From assembly GCF_023715745.1 (NCBI RefSeq), contig NZ_JAMBOV010000004.1, positions 248,001 through 312,000 on the forward strand: a DNA stretch of 64,000 bases, in the 5' to 3' direction. The stretch's first letter is position 1, and each line of letters starts with the position of its first letter. Below the pieces are notes generated by a model. That model made no database searches. It was given only the letters and a program-made list of their open reading frames with translations, and was not told where the DNA came from. The translations under genes were made by a program, and so were the position numbers. Source of the stretch: Microbacterium oleivorans. GTDB lineage: Bacteria; Actinomycetota; Actinomycetes; Actinomycetales; Microbacteriaceae. Below, in pieces: positions 24,553 through 34,162 of the stretch.

Positions 24553-26010
24553 CTGGGCGTTGAGATCGCCGAGCATTCTCCGGACGACGGTCAGATTCTC
24601 GGTGCCGGCGAAAAGCCACAATAGAATCAGGTACACAATCAGCGCCAGGACGCATACCGGTAGCGCAAATGTCCATATTCCAGGCTTGGATCCGGCCCAA
24701 GGGGTCATCTGCAATGCAAAGACTCCTGCCAAAACCGGAATCATCGCCGCGAGTCCTCGGATGAGTTGGAGCGCGTAACGCCACACATCGATCCGCGCTC
24801 GCGTCCGCAGAACCCACAATCTGATCGGCCACACCACGAAACGCGCGAGTCGAGAGAAGGCGATCCCCGCCACCCCGAACGGAATGAATGCGAACACGAG
24901 TATCGTGCTGACCAGATTTTGGAGGAGCGCTAGCCAAAGGGCGGACCCAGCGTTCCCAGTCGCGATCAGAGCGTTCCTGTCGAAGTACATGATGGCTCCG
25001 AGGGCCCAACCGCCCGCGAGAATCCAAACGGTCTCGACGGATGGTAGCCATCGATCACCGAAGACCCCCCCAACGATTTGTGGGGCGAGGCCCGCTACGA
25101 TACCGAAAACGAAAATGCTCAGAGATGCCGCCGCGAACGTCATCTGTCTGAAGATCCGGTCGAGGCGCTGTCGATCATCTTGAACACGGGAAAAGGTGGA
25201 AAGTGACACGCGAGCCATGACTGATGTCACCAGTTCGATTAGGATCGTTCCGAGCCGTTGCGCAAGAAAGTAATACCCGAGATCTGATGCCGAAAAGAAC
25301 GCGCCGATCACGAGCTTGTCGACATTCGCCTGGACCGCATCGAGCAAATCAATCGCGAGAATCGCCGTTCCAGTTGACCACATGGAGCGCAACGCATGCC
25401 AGGAAAACTCAGGGCTAGGGCGCCACGAAGACGCCGCCCATAAAGCAACTACCGCGACAGCGGAAGTAACCAGTGTCTGAACGACGAGGGCCCAAATTCC
25501 GCCTCCGAGGAGCGCGATCGGAACCGCGAAGATCGCCCCGCCCAACGCGCCCACGAGTTGTCGTATGGAGAGTGGCTTGAAATCCAGCTCTCGCTCGAGA
25601 AGGGCGGCCGGCACTTGCGAAAGTGCGGCTAGAGGCAGCGCAGCAGATAGCACTTGAAGAATGATCGTCAGTTCCGGCTCGTCGAATACCGAGGCAATCG
25701 CAGGGGCAAGCAGGATGAGCGATCCTGCAAGTAGGACTGATAACCCGAGTGATGTCCAGAAGACAGTGGAAGCATCTTGCGGACCTAGATCTTTCCGCTG
25801 GACCAGTGTGCGGCTGAAGCCGGAGTCGACGACCACCTGCAAGATTGCGACGATCGACGTCGCAATCGCGACAAGTCCAAACTGTGATGGATCGAGTAGG
25901 CGAGTGAGAATCGCCAGCACACCGAGGGAAAGTAATCTTGAGCCCCAACGTTCGGCCACGACCCATCCGATCGAGCCGATGGCACGCCTTCGGAGACCGT
26001 CGTCAGTCAA
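24529..26010 (-). CDS. Polysaccharide flippase (Wzx type, MOP superfamily)
   Basis: 493 aa with 12-14 hydrophobic segments. The N-terminal pattern AERWGSRLLSLGVLAILTRL followed by LDPSQFGLVAIA is typical of the WzxC/TuaB branch of the polysaccharide transporter family. It should move undecaprenyl-linked repeat units across the membrane for the Wzy-like polymerase it converges with. The C-terminal tail is basic (RRRKRK). It is the last gene of the minus-strand part of the EPS locus. Confidence 0.9.
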   Translation of the reverse strand: MTDDGLRRRAIGSIGWVVAERWGSRLLSLGVLAILTRLLDPSQFGLVAIATSIVAILQVVVDSGFSRTLVQRKDLGPQDASTVFWTSLGLSVLLAGSLILLAPAIASVFDEPELTIILQVLSAALPLAALSQVPAALLERELDFKPLSIRQLVGALGGAIFAVPIALLGGGIWALVVQTLVTSAVAVVALWAASSWRPSPEFSWHALRSMWSTGTAILAIDLLDAVQANVDKLVIGAFFSASDLGYYFLAQRLGTILIELVTSVMARVSLSTFSRVQDDRQRLDRIFRQMTFAAASLSIFVFGIVAGLAPQIVGGVFGDRWLPSVETVWILAGGWALGAIMYFDRNALIATGNAGSALWLALLQNLVSTILVFAFIPFGVAGIAFSRLARFVVWPIRLWVLRTRARIDVWRYALQLIRGLAAMIPVLAGVFALQMTPWAGSKPGIWTFALPVCVLALIVYLILLWLFAGTENLTVVRRMLGDLNAQLRRRKRK

Positions 26011-26038
26011 AGCGGCCCCTTCCTCGCGTTCTCGAGTC

Positions 26039-26884
26039 TCATCCGCGGAACAGGCGTAGTCGAGAACGGAAGGTCTCGACGGCTGCGCGCGGGCCGATCG
26101 CCTCCCACAGGCGGTTCGCTCGGGAGCGGCGCACGGGCAACCCGAACTGCCTGATCAGAGGGGAGGACACTGGTCGTGCGAGCCCTCGGAATGACTTTCC
26201 CGAGTGGTTCTCGCCTGTATCGACGTTGTACACCGCGCCGCGGAAGGGAAGCGGTAGAACCTCAAGACCGTGACTGGTAAACCATTCTTCCGCATCCCTG
26301 TGCGCCCCAAGGACGTTTGGGAGGGTGTCCCCGAACCCATCGGCGATCGCGGTTTGGCTGCTCTGCGGGGAAAGTGAGGCCGGCACTGCATACGCTTCGA
26401 ACGGGACTATGAAGGAGGTCCCGCACGTTTTGTTGAAGCGGTCAATCGGTTTGATCACTTCCCGTGTGTGGGAATACATCCAGCCGCTCCGCAGAACCCA
26501 GGCCGCATTTCCGTCGCGGCTGGACACGAAGTCAGCGAGCTGATTACTGACATAGTCGTCGGCGTCGAAGATCATTACATGCGTTGGGGCATACTCTCGC
26601 GCTGCGAGAAGCCCCGCACCGATTTTTGTGCCCTTATCCCACACGAACGAGGTGCGGTCGGTCCTCGGCCCGTTCGGCGGCGCCGGCGCCTCGAACGCGA
26701 CGGGGACGAAGACCGTTTTCGGGGGTAGACGGAACGACGGTTCTCGGTTTCCGACCACGATGACCACAAAATCGGATCGCGTCTGGCCAGTGATCGAGTC
26801 CAACGTCTCGCGAAGGAGGCTCTCGACCCGCCTGTAGTCAGACGAATTCTGAGGGTGTCGCAGAGAAGTCACGAATGCCAGCAT
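26039..26884 (-). CDS. GT-A-type glycosyltransferase
   Basis: 281 aa. A single Rossmann-like domain with FDADDYV (DxD-type nucleotide-sugar/metal motif near residue 111) and an N-terminal VTSLRHPQNSSDYRRV stretch. It resembles the small GT2-like transferases often annotated as rhamnosyltransferases, but the family call is loose. There is no membrane segment. Its start overlaps the stop of the upstream pyruvyl transferase by one base (TGATG), so it belongs to the minus-strand EPS operon. Confidence 0.72.
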   Translation of the reverse strand: MLAFVTSLRHPQNSSDYRRVESLLRETLDSITGQTRSDFVVIVVGNREPSFRLPPKTVFVPVAFEAPAPPNGPRTDRTSFVWDKGTKIGAGLLAAREYAPTHVMIFDADDYVSNQLADFVSSRDGNAAWVLRSGWMYSHTREVIKPIDRFNKTCGTSFIVPFEAYAVPASLSPQSSQTAIADGFGDTLPNVLGAHRDAEEWFTSHGLEVLPLPFRGAVYNVDTGENHSGKSFRGLARPVSSPLIRQFGLPVRRSRANRLWEAIGPRAAVETFRSRLRLFRG

Positions 26885-28008
26885 CAGCGCCCCAGCAATC
26901 GAAGGATCTCAGCCCGGGCGGCGGGGAGGTCGGCCGCGTAGTGTGCAGTCGAGAAAGCACCGCTGTACTCGTCGTAGATCGCACTGACCTTCCGGTAGTT
27001 GTTGTCCATGACAACGTGCGGCACGCTGAGGAGCGCGGCTAGCACGTGAGCGTGAAGGCGGTCGACGACGACTACGCGCGCGGTTCCGTAGAGGTCAGTT
27101 GCACAGGCGACGTTGACGGCATTGATCTTCTTAATGAAGCGCGCCCCGAGGCGATCGACCCATCCAGCGGGGAGCCACTGCAATCGCTTGCGTGCTTTTA
27201 CGTAGTAGCGATAGACCAAAGTTGCCAGGCGTGCCGTACGCCACGGAAGCGAGAATTTGCCTGACGGCCACCAGTCGGTCTTCATAAACGAGGCACCGTT
27301 CAGCCACGTAGAGTCCACCTCTGCGAGATTGGATGAGGCTTCCATATCGGCCCGCGCGATCGCGAGAACGTCGACGCGCGGAGTCCTGGGCAGAGGTCTC
27401 GATGATTTCCAGCCCAGCGCCATGTCGGGACAGTAGGAGATTCGTACATTTGGGAGCTGATCTGTGGCACGACTCATCGAAATTTCATCTCGGATGAGGG
27501 CCACAAAGTCGGGATGCGCCGACAGGACTCGGTCAGCCTGACGCGCTCTGGTTGCATCGCCGAAGAAGATCGACTGAGGCAGTTGGATGATCGGGTAGTC
27601 GGGCAGCGCCTGGACCACGATCTCGCGATGGATTTGATGACCCAGCCAGAGGTCGCCAAAATTGCCACCACCGTGCAGGAGTACTGCGCCGCTTGGCATG
27701 TTCTTACGGAGCGCGCGTGGATCAAAAGTCCACATGTCAGACACATAGTGGAGTGTCAACCCGAGTTCGCGAACGTACTCAAGCTCGCCAGCCCAGATAA
27801 GCGAATCCCCGACGTTACGTTGATTAGGGGCATCAACGATCGCAACGCTTGTGTGGCCCTTTAGCGCTTCGCGAAGGGTTTTCAGCGTCCGCTTGCGTAT
27901 CGAAGCGAGATGAGCGAGGTCAGATTCGATCAAAGCAATCTCTTTCTCGGAGGCAGCAGGCGATGTGGCGGCGGCGGTGACCCGGGCTCGGCCGATGCTA
28001 CGTGCCAC
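26884..28008 (-). CDS. Polysaccharide pyruvyl transferase
   Basis: 374 aa of the PF04230 family (CsaB/ExoV/WcaK/EpsO type). Characteristic segments are DAPNQRNVGDSLIWAGE near residue 59, LLHGGGNFGDLW, and the C-terminal VDRLHAHVLAALLSVPHVV. These enzymes transfer pyruvate from phosphoenolpyruvate as a ketal onto an EPS sugar, giving it negative charge. An N-terminal ~45-residue helix precedes the domain. It overlaps its upstream neighbour, also a pyruvyl transferase, by 11 bp. Confidence 0.87.
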   Translation of the reverse strand: MARSIGRARVTAAATSPAASEKEIALIESDLAHLASIRKRTLKTLREALKGHTSVAIVDAPNQRNVGDSLIWAGELEYVRELGLTLHYVSDMWTFDPRALRKNMPSGAVLLHGGGNFGDLWLGHQIHREIVVQALPDYPIIQLPQSIFFGDATRARQADRVLSAHPDFVALIRDEISMSRATDQLPNVRISYCPDMALGWKSSRPLPRTPRVDVLAIARADMEASSNLAEVDSTWLNGASFMKTDWWPSGKFSLPWRTARLATLVYRYYVKARKRLQWLPAGWVDRLGARFIKKINAVNVACATDLYGTARVVVVDRLHAHVLAALLSVPHVVMDNNYRKVSAIYDEYSGAFSTAHYAADLPAARAEILRLLGR

Positions 28009-28801
28009 TCGGCAGTGATCCTTCGACCCAAAGATCGTGCGGGAATGCGTCGATAAGGGAAGTTGGTGACCATCTCAAGAGATCAGCTGGCTGGTCGAGG
28101 GTTTCAGCGATGGTCGCGCAGACTTTGGGCATCCTGCGGCCCGTCCCCTCGTAGTAGTCCTGGTACTTGAACAGGTCCTCCTTAGATGGCTGCAGCATTG
28201 AGGCTGGGACCCCAAGAGCATCAGCGATGACCAAACCATGCAGGGAGGACGCCGCGACGAACTCGGATTGAGCGATGGTGGCGACCACCTCACGAATCGG
28301 TAGACGCGGGCTGAGTGCTTCCGCGCGATGGCGCCAGGTCTCCTCGTCGTGAAGGTTGGGCACAATCGTCAACGGCCGCGTCGGGGTCGCCCTCTTGATG
28401 TCGTTTAGTGCAGGGTATAAGAGGGCCGGATCGCCAAAGACATCGGGGACGGCGACCCCTCTTTTGCGGAGAACATCTGCTGTCAGCGGGCCTCTCACGG
28501 CTCGCACGTCCAGTCGTATCGCTCTAATCTGCGAGAGTGGGATCTTGCCGTTGATGCCGCTGCCCCAGACGACGTCGTCGTCCTCGGCGAAGTGAAGGAT
28601 CGACCCCACCGCGAGGAGGCGTCTGTCTCCAGGGCGCGAACGAGTCGCGTTTCCGACCAGCGTGCGCACTACCTCCGGTCCGATCAGGTCCCCGAAGTTG
28701 TTCGTGAGCCGACCCTTTGGGAGGATCGCGCCCATGCGTCCGCGTACCAATGGTCGCCGCGGATTCCAATGAAAGACGTCGACGTTCCCGATCTGAAGCA
28801 C
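27998..28801 (-). CDS. Polysaccharide pyruvyl transferase (ExoV/GumL-like)
   Basis: 267 aa, a second PF04230 member with little resemblance to its neighbour. It has TNNFGDLIGPEVVR, VVWGSGI, AVRGPLTADVL and the C-terminal SSLHGLVIADALGVP motif. It is shorter than the other copy and closer to the ExoV/GumL branch. First gene of the minus-strand EPS operon and divergent from the glycosyltransferase at 28944. Two pyruvyl transferases imply either two ketal sites or one sugar modified by alternative enzymes. Confidence 0.85.
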   Translation of the reverse strand: MLQIGNVDVFHWNPRRPLVRGRMGAILPKGRLTNNFGDLIGPEVVRTLVGNATRSRPGDRRLLAVGSILHFAEDDDVVWGSGINGKIPLSQIRAIRLDVRAVRGPLTADVLRKRGVAVPDVFGDPALLYPALNDIKRATPTRPLTIVPNLHDEETWRHRAEALSPRLPIREVVATIAQSEFVAASSLHGLVIADALGVPASMLQPSKEDLFKYQDYYEGTGRRMPKVCATIAETLDQPADLLRWSPTSLIDAFPHDLWVEGSLPSGT

Positions 28802-28943
28802 GAATCGATCTCCCGTTGAACAGCGGCCGGGGTGACCGCGGCGATGAGTCTAGCTGTGCTCGGTTACCTCCTCGTTTCGGGCTGACTCATGTTCGTCATC
28901 GGGCTGAGATAGCGTTCGCGTCATGACAGGAGGACCTTTATTC

Positions 28944-29966
28944 GTGCGTAGATCCGCGAGGTCATCAGTTCAGGTTCTTCATAGTGTGAAGCCGCCAAAC
29001 GAGCGGACGAACCCGTTTGTCGAATTGCATGTGACGAACCTGCCCAGCACCATCGAATCCCGTTGGTTTTCATGGAGGCTTGCACTTTTCGGCGCTTACG
29101 ATGTTTTGCACTTCCAGTGGCCTGAGAACCTTCTGCGGGCATCGGGAAGCTTCAAGCGCCTCGCAAAGCGTGCGGCGTTCGCCATGCTCCTGATTCGCTT
29201 GCGGCTAGGCCGGCGCCCGATCGTCGTGACGATCCATAACCTTGCTCCGCACGAAACCCAGTCGCGCATCGAAGAGTTTCTATTGAAGCGAATCCATTCG
29301 GCCGCGGCGGCCTTCGTGGCTTTGAATGACACCGAGGACCTATCGCGGTGGGGGCAAACGCGTGTTGTCACGATTCCGCATGGTGATTATCGACAGAAGG
29401 TATCGAGACGGTCGCCGGAGTCAGCCGTGGAGAGGCGAGTGCTCTTCTTCGGTTCAATACGCAGTTACAAGAACGTGCCGTCCCTCATCCACGCAGCGGC
29501 GGGTGTGGATGGAGTGGAAGTGATTGTCGCCGGAAAGCCGTGGAACTCCCAGATAGGTGCCGATATCAAACGGGCCGCACATCAGTACGGGAACGTCGTG
29601 CTCCGATTGGACGAGCTCCCCGAATCCGAGCTGTTCCCGCTCATTGCCACGGCAGAGACCGTTGCGGTCCCATACACGTCGCTGTACAACTCCGGAGTGA
29701 TTTTCCTCGCGCTCACCATCGGGGTTCCGGTCCTTGCGCCGTCCACCGCATCGACGCGCCGCCTCAGAGATGAGGTTGGTCCACAATGGTTGAGTCTGTA
29801 CGACGGCGACCTCACATCGGCGGACGTCGCGCGCGCTCTCGACGTAGCTCGAAGTCTGCGCACTCAACGCGAAAATCCAGGTCCTCGACTGAACGAGAGA
29901 GATTGGCGGAGGATTGGGCAGGCGTACGAGCAACTCTATTGGAGCGTGGTTTCCGACCAACCATGA
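28944..29966 (+). CDS. GT-B glycosyltransferase
   Basis: 340 aa. The N-terminal domain contains HFQWPENLLR and VVTIHNLAPHE; the C-terminal domain opens with VLFFGSIRSYKNVPSLI and has a donor-side region VPYTSLYNSGVIFLAL. These fit the GT4-like (GumI/mannosyltransferase-like) group, donor unknown. GTG 28944 is preferred because AGGAGGA (28929-28935) stands 8 nt before it. ATG 28923, 21 nt upstream, is possible: a -10-like TAGCGT ends 7 nt before it. It is the last gene of the EPS block before the ribosomal operon. Confidence 0.82.
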   Translation: MRRSARSSVQVLHSVKPPNERTNPFVELHVTNLPSTIESRWFSWRLALFGAYDVLHFQWPENLLRASGSFKRLAKRAAFAMLLIRLRLGRRPIVVTIHNLAPHETQSRIEEFLLKRIHSAAAAFVALNDTEDLSRWGQTRVVTIPHGDYRQKVSRRSPESAVERRVLFFGSIRSYKNVPSLIHAAAGVDGVEVIVAGKPWNSQIGADIKRAAHQYGNVVLRLDELPESELFPLIATAETVAVPYTSLYNSGVIFLALTIGVPVLAPSTASTRRLRDEVGPQWLSLYDGDLTSADVARALDVARSLRTQRENPGPRLNERDWRRIGQAYEQLYWSVVSDQP

Positions 29967-29968
29967 TG

Positions 29969-29997
29969 GTGACGTCATGGCAGCGGTCGTGTACCCT
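29969..29997 (+). promoter_or_regulatory. Candidate promoter of the rplM operon
   Basis: TACCCT (29992-29997), preceded by TG one base before, resembles an extended -10, with GTGACG at 17-bp spacing as a weak -35. This would give a leader of about 135 nt. A TTGACA at 29997-30002 has no good -10 at the right distance. Confidence 0.3.
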
Positions 29998-30139
29998 TGA
30001 CATTTGGTGCCTGCGCCCTGCTGGCCTCGCACCGCGAACGTGAGCCCTCCACTGGCGTGTTCGACCGGCATCCCGAGCGAACCACCCCGGAGTGGGATTC
30101 ACGAACCTCTCCGTTCGAATCTATGAAAGCAGCACTACT

Positions 30140-30586
30140 GTGACGCGCACGTACACCCCCAAGGCCGGTGAGATCACCCGTGAGTGGGTGGTCATCGACG
30201 CATCCGATGTCGTCCTCGGCCGCCTCGCCTCGCACGCTGCCACGCTGCTGCGCGGCAAGCACAAGCCCACCTTCGCGAACCACGTCGACACCGGCGACTT
30301 CGTGATCATCATCAACGCCGACAAGGTGGCCCTCACCGGCCAGAAGCTCGAGCAGAAGAAGGCCTACCGCCACTCGGGTTACCCGGGCGGCCTCAAGTCG
30401 GTCACCTACTCCGAGCTCCTCGAGAAGAACCCGGTGCGGGCCGTCGAGAAGGCCGTCCGCGGCATGCTCCCCAAGAACAGCCTGGGTCGCCAGCAGCTGT
30501 CCAAGCTGAAGGTCTACGCCGGTGCCGAGCACCCGCACGCGGCCCAGCAGCCCACCACGTACACCTTCGACCAGGTCGCCCAGTAA
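30140..30586 (+). CDS. rplM: 50S ribosomal protein L13
   Basis: 148 aa, normal length for L13. Diagnostic segments are [17 protein letters not shown] near the N-terminus, [18 protein letters not shown] and [12 protein letters not shown]. It binds 23S rRNA and is an early assembly protein of the large subunit. GTG 30140 is chosen because it gives the conserved N-terminus and has GAAAG upstream; an in-frame ATG at 30092 would add an unconserved extension. It heads the rplM-rpsI-glmM operon, with composition returning to high GC after the EPS block. Confidence 0.97.
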   Translation: MTRTYTPKAGEITREWVVIDASDVVLGRLASHAATLLRGKHKPTFANHVDTGDFVIIINADKVALTGQKLEQKKAYRHSGYPGGLKSVTYSELLEKNPVRAVEKAVRGMLPKNSLGRQQLSKLKVYAGAEHPHAAQQPTTYTFDQVAQ

Positions 30587-30615
30587 GCGCCGCAGAGAAG
30601 AACAAGGATTATCTG

Positions 30616-31101
30616 ATGGCGAAGATCGCTGACTCCCTCGACCAGACCCCCGAGAACTACTCGACCGAGACCCCGGCCGCCGCTGAGGCCGCCCCGGCTC
30701 GCCCCGTCCTCTCCGTCCCCGGCGCAGCCGTGGGTCGCCGCAAGCAGGCCATCGCCCGCGTGCGCCTGGTTCCCGGCTCGGGCACCATCACGGTGAACGG
30801 CCGCACCATCGAGGACTACTTCCCCAACAAGCTGCACCAGCAGCTCATCAACGACCCGTTCACGGTCCTCGGCCTCGCCGGAGGCTACGACGTGATCGCC
30901 CGCATTTCGGGTGGTGGCCCCTCGGGCCAGGCCGGCGCCCTGCGCCTCGGCATCGCGCGTGCCCTCAACGAGATCGACGCCGAGAACAACCGCCCGACCC
31001 TCAAGAAGGCCGGCTTCCTCTCGCGTGACGCTCGCGTCAAGGAGCGCAAGAAGGCTGGTCTCAAGAAGGCGCGCAAGGCTCCCCAGTACTCGAAGCGTTA
31101 A
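30616..31101 (+). CDS. rpsI: 30S ribosomal protein S9
   Basis: 161 aa. The conserved domain begins at [17 protein letters not shown] and ends with the invariant APQYSKR tail, whose terminal Lys-Arg reaches the P-site tRNA. An acidic/Ala-rich extension of ~38 residues precedes it, common in Actinobacteria. ATG 30616 follows AAGGA. 29 nt separate it from rplM and 7 nt from glmM, so one operon is likely. Confidence 0.97.
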   Translation: MAKIADSLDQTPENYSTETPAAAEAAPARPVLSVPGAAVGRRKQAIARVRLVPGSGTITVNGRTIEDYFPNKLHQQLINDPFTVLGLAGGYDVIARISGGGPSGQAGALRLGIARALNEIDAENNRPTLKKAGFLSRDARVKERKKAGLKKARKAPQYSKR

Positions 31102-31108
31102 TCCTTCG

Positions 31109-32452
31109 ATGGCACTGTTCGGGACGGACGGTGTGCGGGGCCTCGCAAACGGCCCCCTCACCGCCGATCTCGCGCTCACCCTGGCCCAGGCGACCGCGGT
31201 CGTCCTGGGCCAGGGTCGTATCGCCGAAGCCCGTCGCCGCAGCGGACGCCGCCTCACCGCGGTCGTCGCACGCGACCCGCGGGTCTCGGGTCACTTCCTC
31301 AGCGCAGCCGTCGCCGCGGGACTGGCCTCGTCGGGCGTGGACGTGCTCGATGCCGGCGTGCTGCCGACCCCGGCCGCCGCGTTCCTCGTCGGTGACATCG
31401 ACGCGGACTTTGGCGTCATGATCTCGGCCTCGCACAACCCGGCTCCCGACAACGGCATCAAGATCTTCGCTCGTGGCGGCGTCAAGCTGCCCGACGTAGT
31501 CGAGCAGCGCATCGAAGAAGCCATGAGCGGCCCGAAGCTCGCACCAACCGGGGGAGCGGTCGGCCGCATCCGCCGCTTCGCTGATGCCGAGGACCGCTAC
31601 GTCGTGCACCTGCTCGCGTCACTCCGCACCAGCCTGCGCGGCCTGCACGTCGTGCTCGACTGCGCCAACGGTGCGGCGTCCGGCGTCTCGCCCGAGACGT
31701 TCCGGGATGCCGGGGCCAAGGTCACCGTCATCGGTGCCGACCCCGACGGCATGAACATCAACGACGGTGTCGGTTCCACCCATCTCGACGTGCTCGTCGC
31801 CGAAGTGCTGCGAACCGGTGCCGACCTCGGCATCGCCCACGACGGTGACGCCGACCGCTGCCTCGCCGTCGACGCCGACGGCCGCACCATCGACGGCGAC
31901 CAGATCATGGCGATCCTCGCTGTGTCGATGAAGGAGCGCGGGCTGCTGAAGGACGACACGCTCGTCGCGACCGTGATGAGCAATCTCGGTCTGCATCGCG
32001 CGATGGCGGCCCACGGCATCCACCTCGAAACGACCGCCGTCGGCGACCGCTATGTGCTCGAGCGCATGAACGAGGGCGGCTTCTCGCTCGGCGGTGAGCA
32101 GAGCGGCCACGTCATCATGAGCGACTACGCCACCACGGGTGACGGCCTGCTCACTGGCCTGCACCTCGCGGCGGAAGTGACTCGTCAGCGGAAGCCGCTG
32201 TCGGAGCTCGCCGAGGTCATGACGGTGTTCCCGCAGGTGCTCATCAACGTGAAGGGTGTCGAGCGGTCGCGCGCGACGGATGTCGATGTGCTGTCGGCCG
32301 TTGCTGAGGCGGAAGCCGAGCTCGGTGATTCGGGGCGGGTGCTTCTGCGCCCGTCGGGGACCGAACCGCTCGTGCGTGTGATGGTCGAGGCGGCGTCCGA
32401 GGCGGACGCGAAGCGGGTCGCGGAGCGTCTCGCAGAGGTCGTGCGCGGCTGA
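31109..32452 (+). CDS. glmM: Phosphoglucosamine mutase
   Basis: 447 aa, full length. The N-terminal LFGTDGVRG, catalytic SASHNP with phosphoserine S108, the Mg-binding HDGDADR loop, the sugar-binding GEQSGH and the phosphate-binding [14 protein letters not shown] are all present. It converts glucosamine-6-phosphate to glucosamine-1-phosphate for UDP-GlcNAc, hence peptidoglycan and other GlcNAc polymers. It works directly after GlmS, encoded at 56120. The cytoplasmic enzyme is activated by phosphorylation of the serine. Confidence 0.97.
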   Translation: MALFGTDGVRGLANGPLTADLALTLAQATAVVLGQGRIAEARRRSGRRLTAVVARDPRVSGHFLSAAVAAGLASSGVDVLDAGVLPTPAAAFLVGDIDADFGVMISASHNPAPDNGIKIFARGGVKLPDVVEQRIEEAMSGPKLAPTGGAVGRIRRFADAEDRYVVHLLASLRTSLRGLHVVLDCANGAASGVSPETFRDAGAKVTVIGADPDGMNINDGVGSTHLDVLVAEVLRTGADLGIAHDGDADRCLAVDADGRTIDGDQIMAILAVSMKERGLLKDDTLVATVMSNLGLHRAMAAHGIHLETTAVGDRYVLERMNEGGFSLGGEQSGHVIMSDYATTGDGLLTGLHLAAEVTRQRKPLSELAEVMTVFPQVLINVKGVERSRATDVDVLSAVAEAEAELGDSGRVLLRPSGTEPLVRVMVEAASEADAKRVAERLAEVVRG

Positions 32453-32466
32453 TCAGAGCCGACACG

Positions 32467-32514
32467 GCGAAGGGCGGAGGGTCCAGCATGACGCCGGAAC
32501 CCCCCGCCCTTCGC
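32467..32514. terminator. Hairpin between convergent glmM and the binding-protein gene
   Basis: GCGAAGGGCGG (32467-32477) pairs perfectly with CCGCCCTTCGC (32504-32514), leaving a 26-nt loop. It sits exactly between the two stop codons and could serve both strands. There is no U-run. Confidence 0.6.
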
Positions 32515-32522
32515 TCGTGGGG

Positions 32523-34118
32523 TCAGTCAGCCATCGAGATGCCGGTGAAGTCGATCCACCAGCTCTTCGGCTGCTCGAAGCCCTGCACCGCGGAGGACAT
32601 TGCACGAGGTGCGGTGTCGTTGACCACGAACATCCATGCGGCATCCTCCGTCACGAGGTGCCCCACCTCGGTCAAGAGGGCGGCTCGCTCGTCGTCGTCC
32701 ACCGTCACCAGCGCCTGGTCGTACAGCGCCTGTGCCTCTTCGTTGCAGTACCCGAAGAAGTTGCCGTCGCACCCGAACCAGAACCCGTTCCAGCTCGACG
32801 GCTGCTCGAGGCTGAACGCCTGATTCGCGGCCTGCCATCCGGTGTTCCCCTCACCGAGCTTCGCGTACATGCCCGAGAAGTCCACCGGCTCCAGAGACAC
32901 GTCGATGCCGACTTCCGCGAGCTGCGCCTGGAGGGCCTCATTCATGGCGCGTGCCTGCATTGCGCCCGATCCTGCGGTGATGTAGCCGACAGTCACGTCC
33001 AGGCCGTCCGGGTACCCCGCCTCGGTCAGGAGCTCGCGCGCCCGGTCGGGGTCGTAGGAGTAGATGTTGTCCTCCTCGGTGTAATAGAGGCTCGCTTCGG
33101 CGAACATCTGATACGCCGGCGCGGCGGTTCCGTGCAGGAGGTCATCCGCGATCGCCTCCCGATCGATGGCGTAGTTCATGGCCTGACGCACGCGGATGTC
33201 GTCGAACGGTTCCTCGCCGGTCATGAGCTGCCACGACCACTCCCAGTCGAAAGCGTTGCCCGTCGCCACGAACCCTGCGGACTCGAGGCTCTCGAGGTCG
33301 TCAGGAAGCGCGGCCTCGATCCAATCGACCCGTCCCGACCGGAGCGCGGCGGTCCGTGCGGAGGGATCCGGGATCAGTTCGACGGTCAGCCGGTCCAGCT
33401 TGGGCACATCGCCCCAGTAGTCGTCGTTCCGGACGAAGGAGATCGATTGATTCTGCTCGAGCGAATCGAAGACGAACGGGCCCGTCCCGACCGGGTTGGT
33501 GGCTTGCCCCGCGGCGCCTGCCTCCTCGAGCGAATCCGGGCTGGCGAAGTACACGTTGTACAGGTCGGCCAAGAAGAACGCGAACGGCTCCTTCAGCGTG
33601 AAGGTCACTGTCATGTCATCGACCTTCTCGACGTTGTCGACGAACGTCAGGACCGTGTAGTACGTGATGAGCACGGGATCGTAGTTCGGGTCGTTCTCAT
33701 CCATGTAGCGCGTGATGTTGTAGATCAACGCGTCGGCATTCCATTCAGCGCCGTCGTGGAACGTCACCCCCTCCTGAAGGGCGAAGGTGTAGGAAAGGCC
33801 GTCGTCCGAAACCTCCCACGACGACGCCAGCGCGGGCGCGACTCCGGCCGGCGCATTCGGGTCGGACACGTCGCGCTTGGTCAGCCCCTCGTAGACCAGG
33901 TTTCCGATGAGGCGCTGGCCTTCGTATCCAGCAGTCGTGATCGCGCCCGTGTCCAGGCTCGGGAACGACGCCATCTGCGAGGCGATGACGAGCTCCTGCT
34001 CGCCCCCCGAGTCACCCGTCGAGGATGAACCGGCGCAGGCTGCGAGGGCTAGTCCGCCCGCCACCAGGATGGCTGTGGCGGCCACCGCGCGGCGAGATCG
34101 TGCAATGAAGTGGTGCAT
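32523..34118 (-). CDS. ABC transporter substrate-binding lipoprotein (family 5)
   Basis: 531 aa. Lipoprotein signal with lipobox ALAAC (Cys ~28), then the SBP_bac_5 fold: PALASSWEVSDDGLSYTFAL near residue 100, NPVGTGPFVF, DIRVRQAMNYAIDREAI and a C-terminal WWIDF segment. The family binds oligopeptides, dipeptides, nickel or opine-like compounds on the outer face. It is the last gene of a five-gene transporter operon (permeases, two ATPases, binding protein). The ligand is unknown; the isochorismatase/MFS neighbours suggest a specialised small molecule. Confidence 0.9.
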   Translation of the reverse strand: MHHFIARSRRAVAATAILVAGGLALAACAGSSSTGDSGGEQELVIASQMASFPSLDTGAITTAGYEGQRLIGNLVYEGLTKRDVSDPNAPAGVAPALASSWEVSDDGLSYTFALQEGVTFHDGAEWNADALIYNITRYMDENDPNYDPVLITYYTVLTFVDNVEKVDDMTVTFTLKEPFAFFLADLYNVYFASPDSLEEAGAAGQATNPVGTGPFVFDSLEQNQSISFVRNDDYWGDVPKLDRLTVELIPDPSARTAALRSGRVDWIEAALPDDLESLESAGFVATGNAFDWEWSWQLMTGEEPFDDIRVRQAMNYAIDREAIADDLLHGTAAPAYQMFAEASLYYTEEDNIYSYDPDRARELLTEAGYPDGLDVTVGYITAGSGAMQARAMNEALQAQLAEVGIDVSLEPVDFSGMYAKLGEGNTGWQAANQAFSLEQPSSWNGFWFGCDGNFFGYCNEEAQALYDQALVTVDDDERAALLTEVGHLVTEDAAWMFVVNDTAPRAMSSAVQGFEQPKSWWIDFTGISMAD

Positions 34119-34162
34119 GTGACTCCTCAGGTGACTCTGTCGGGTGCGGGATGGAGCATTCT

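Noticed and set aside
29997..30002. Perfect TTGACA upstream of rplM as the -35 box
   Set aside because: No acceptable -10 lies 16-18 bp downstream; probably incidental.
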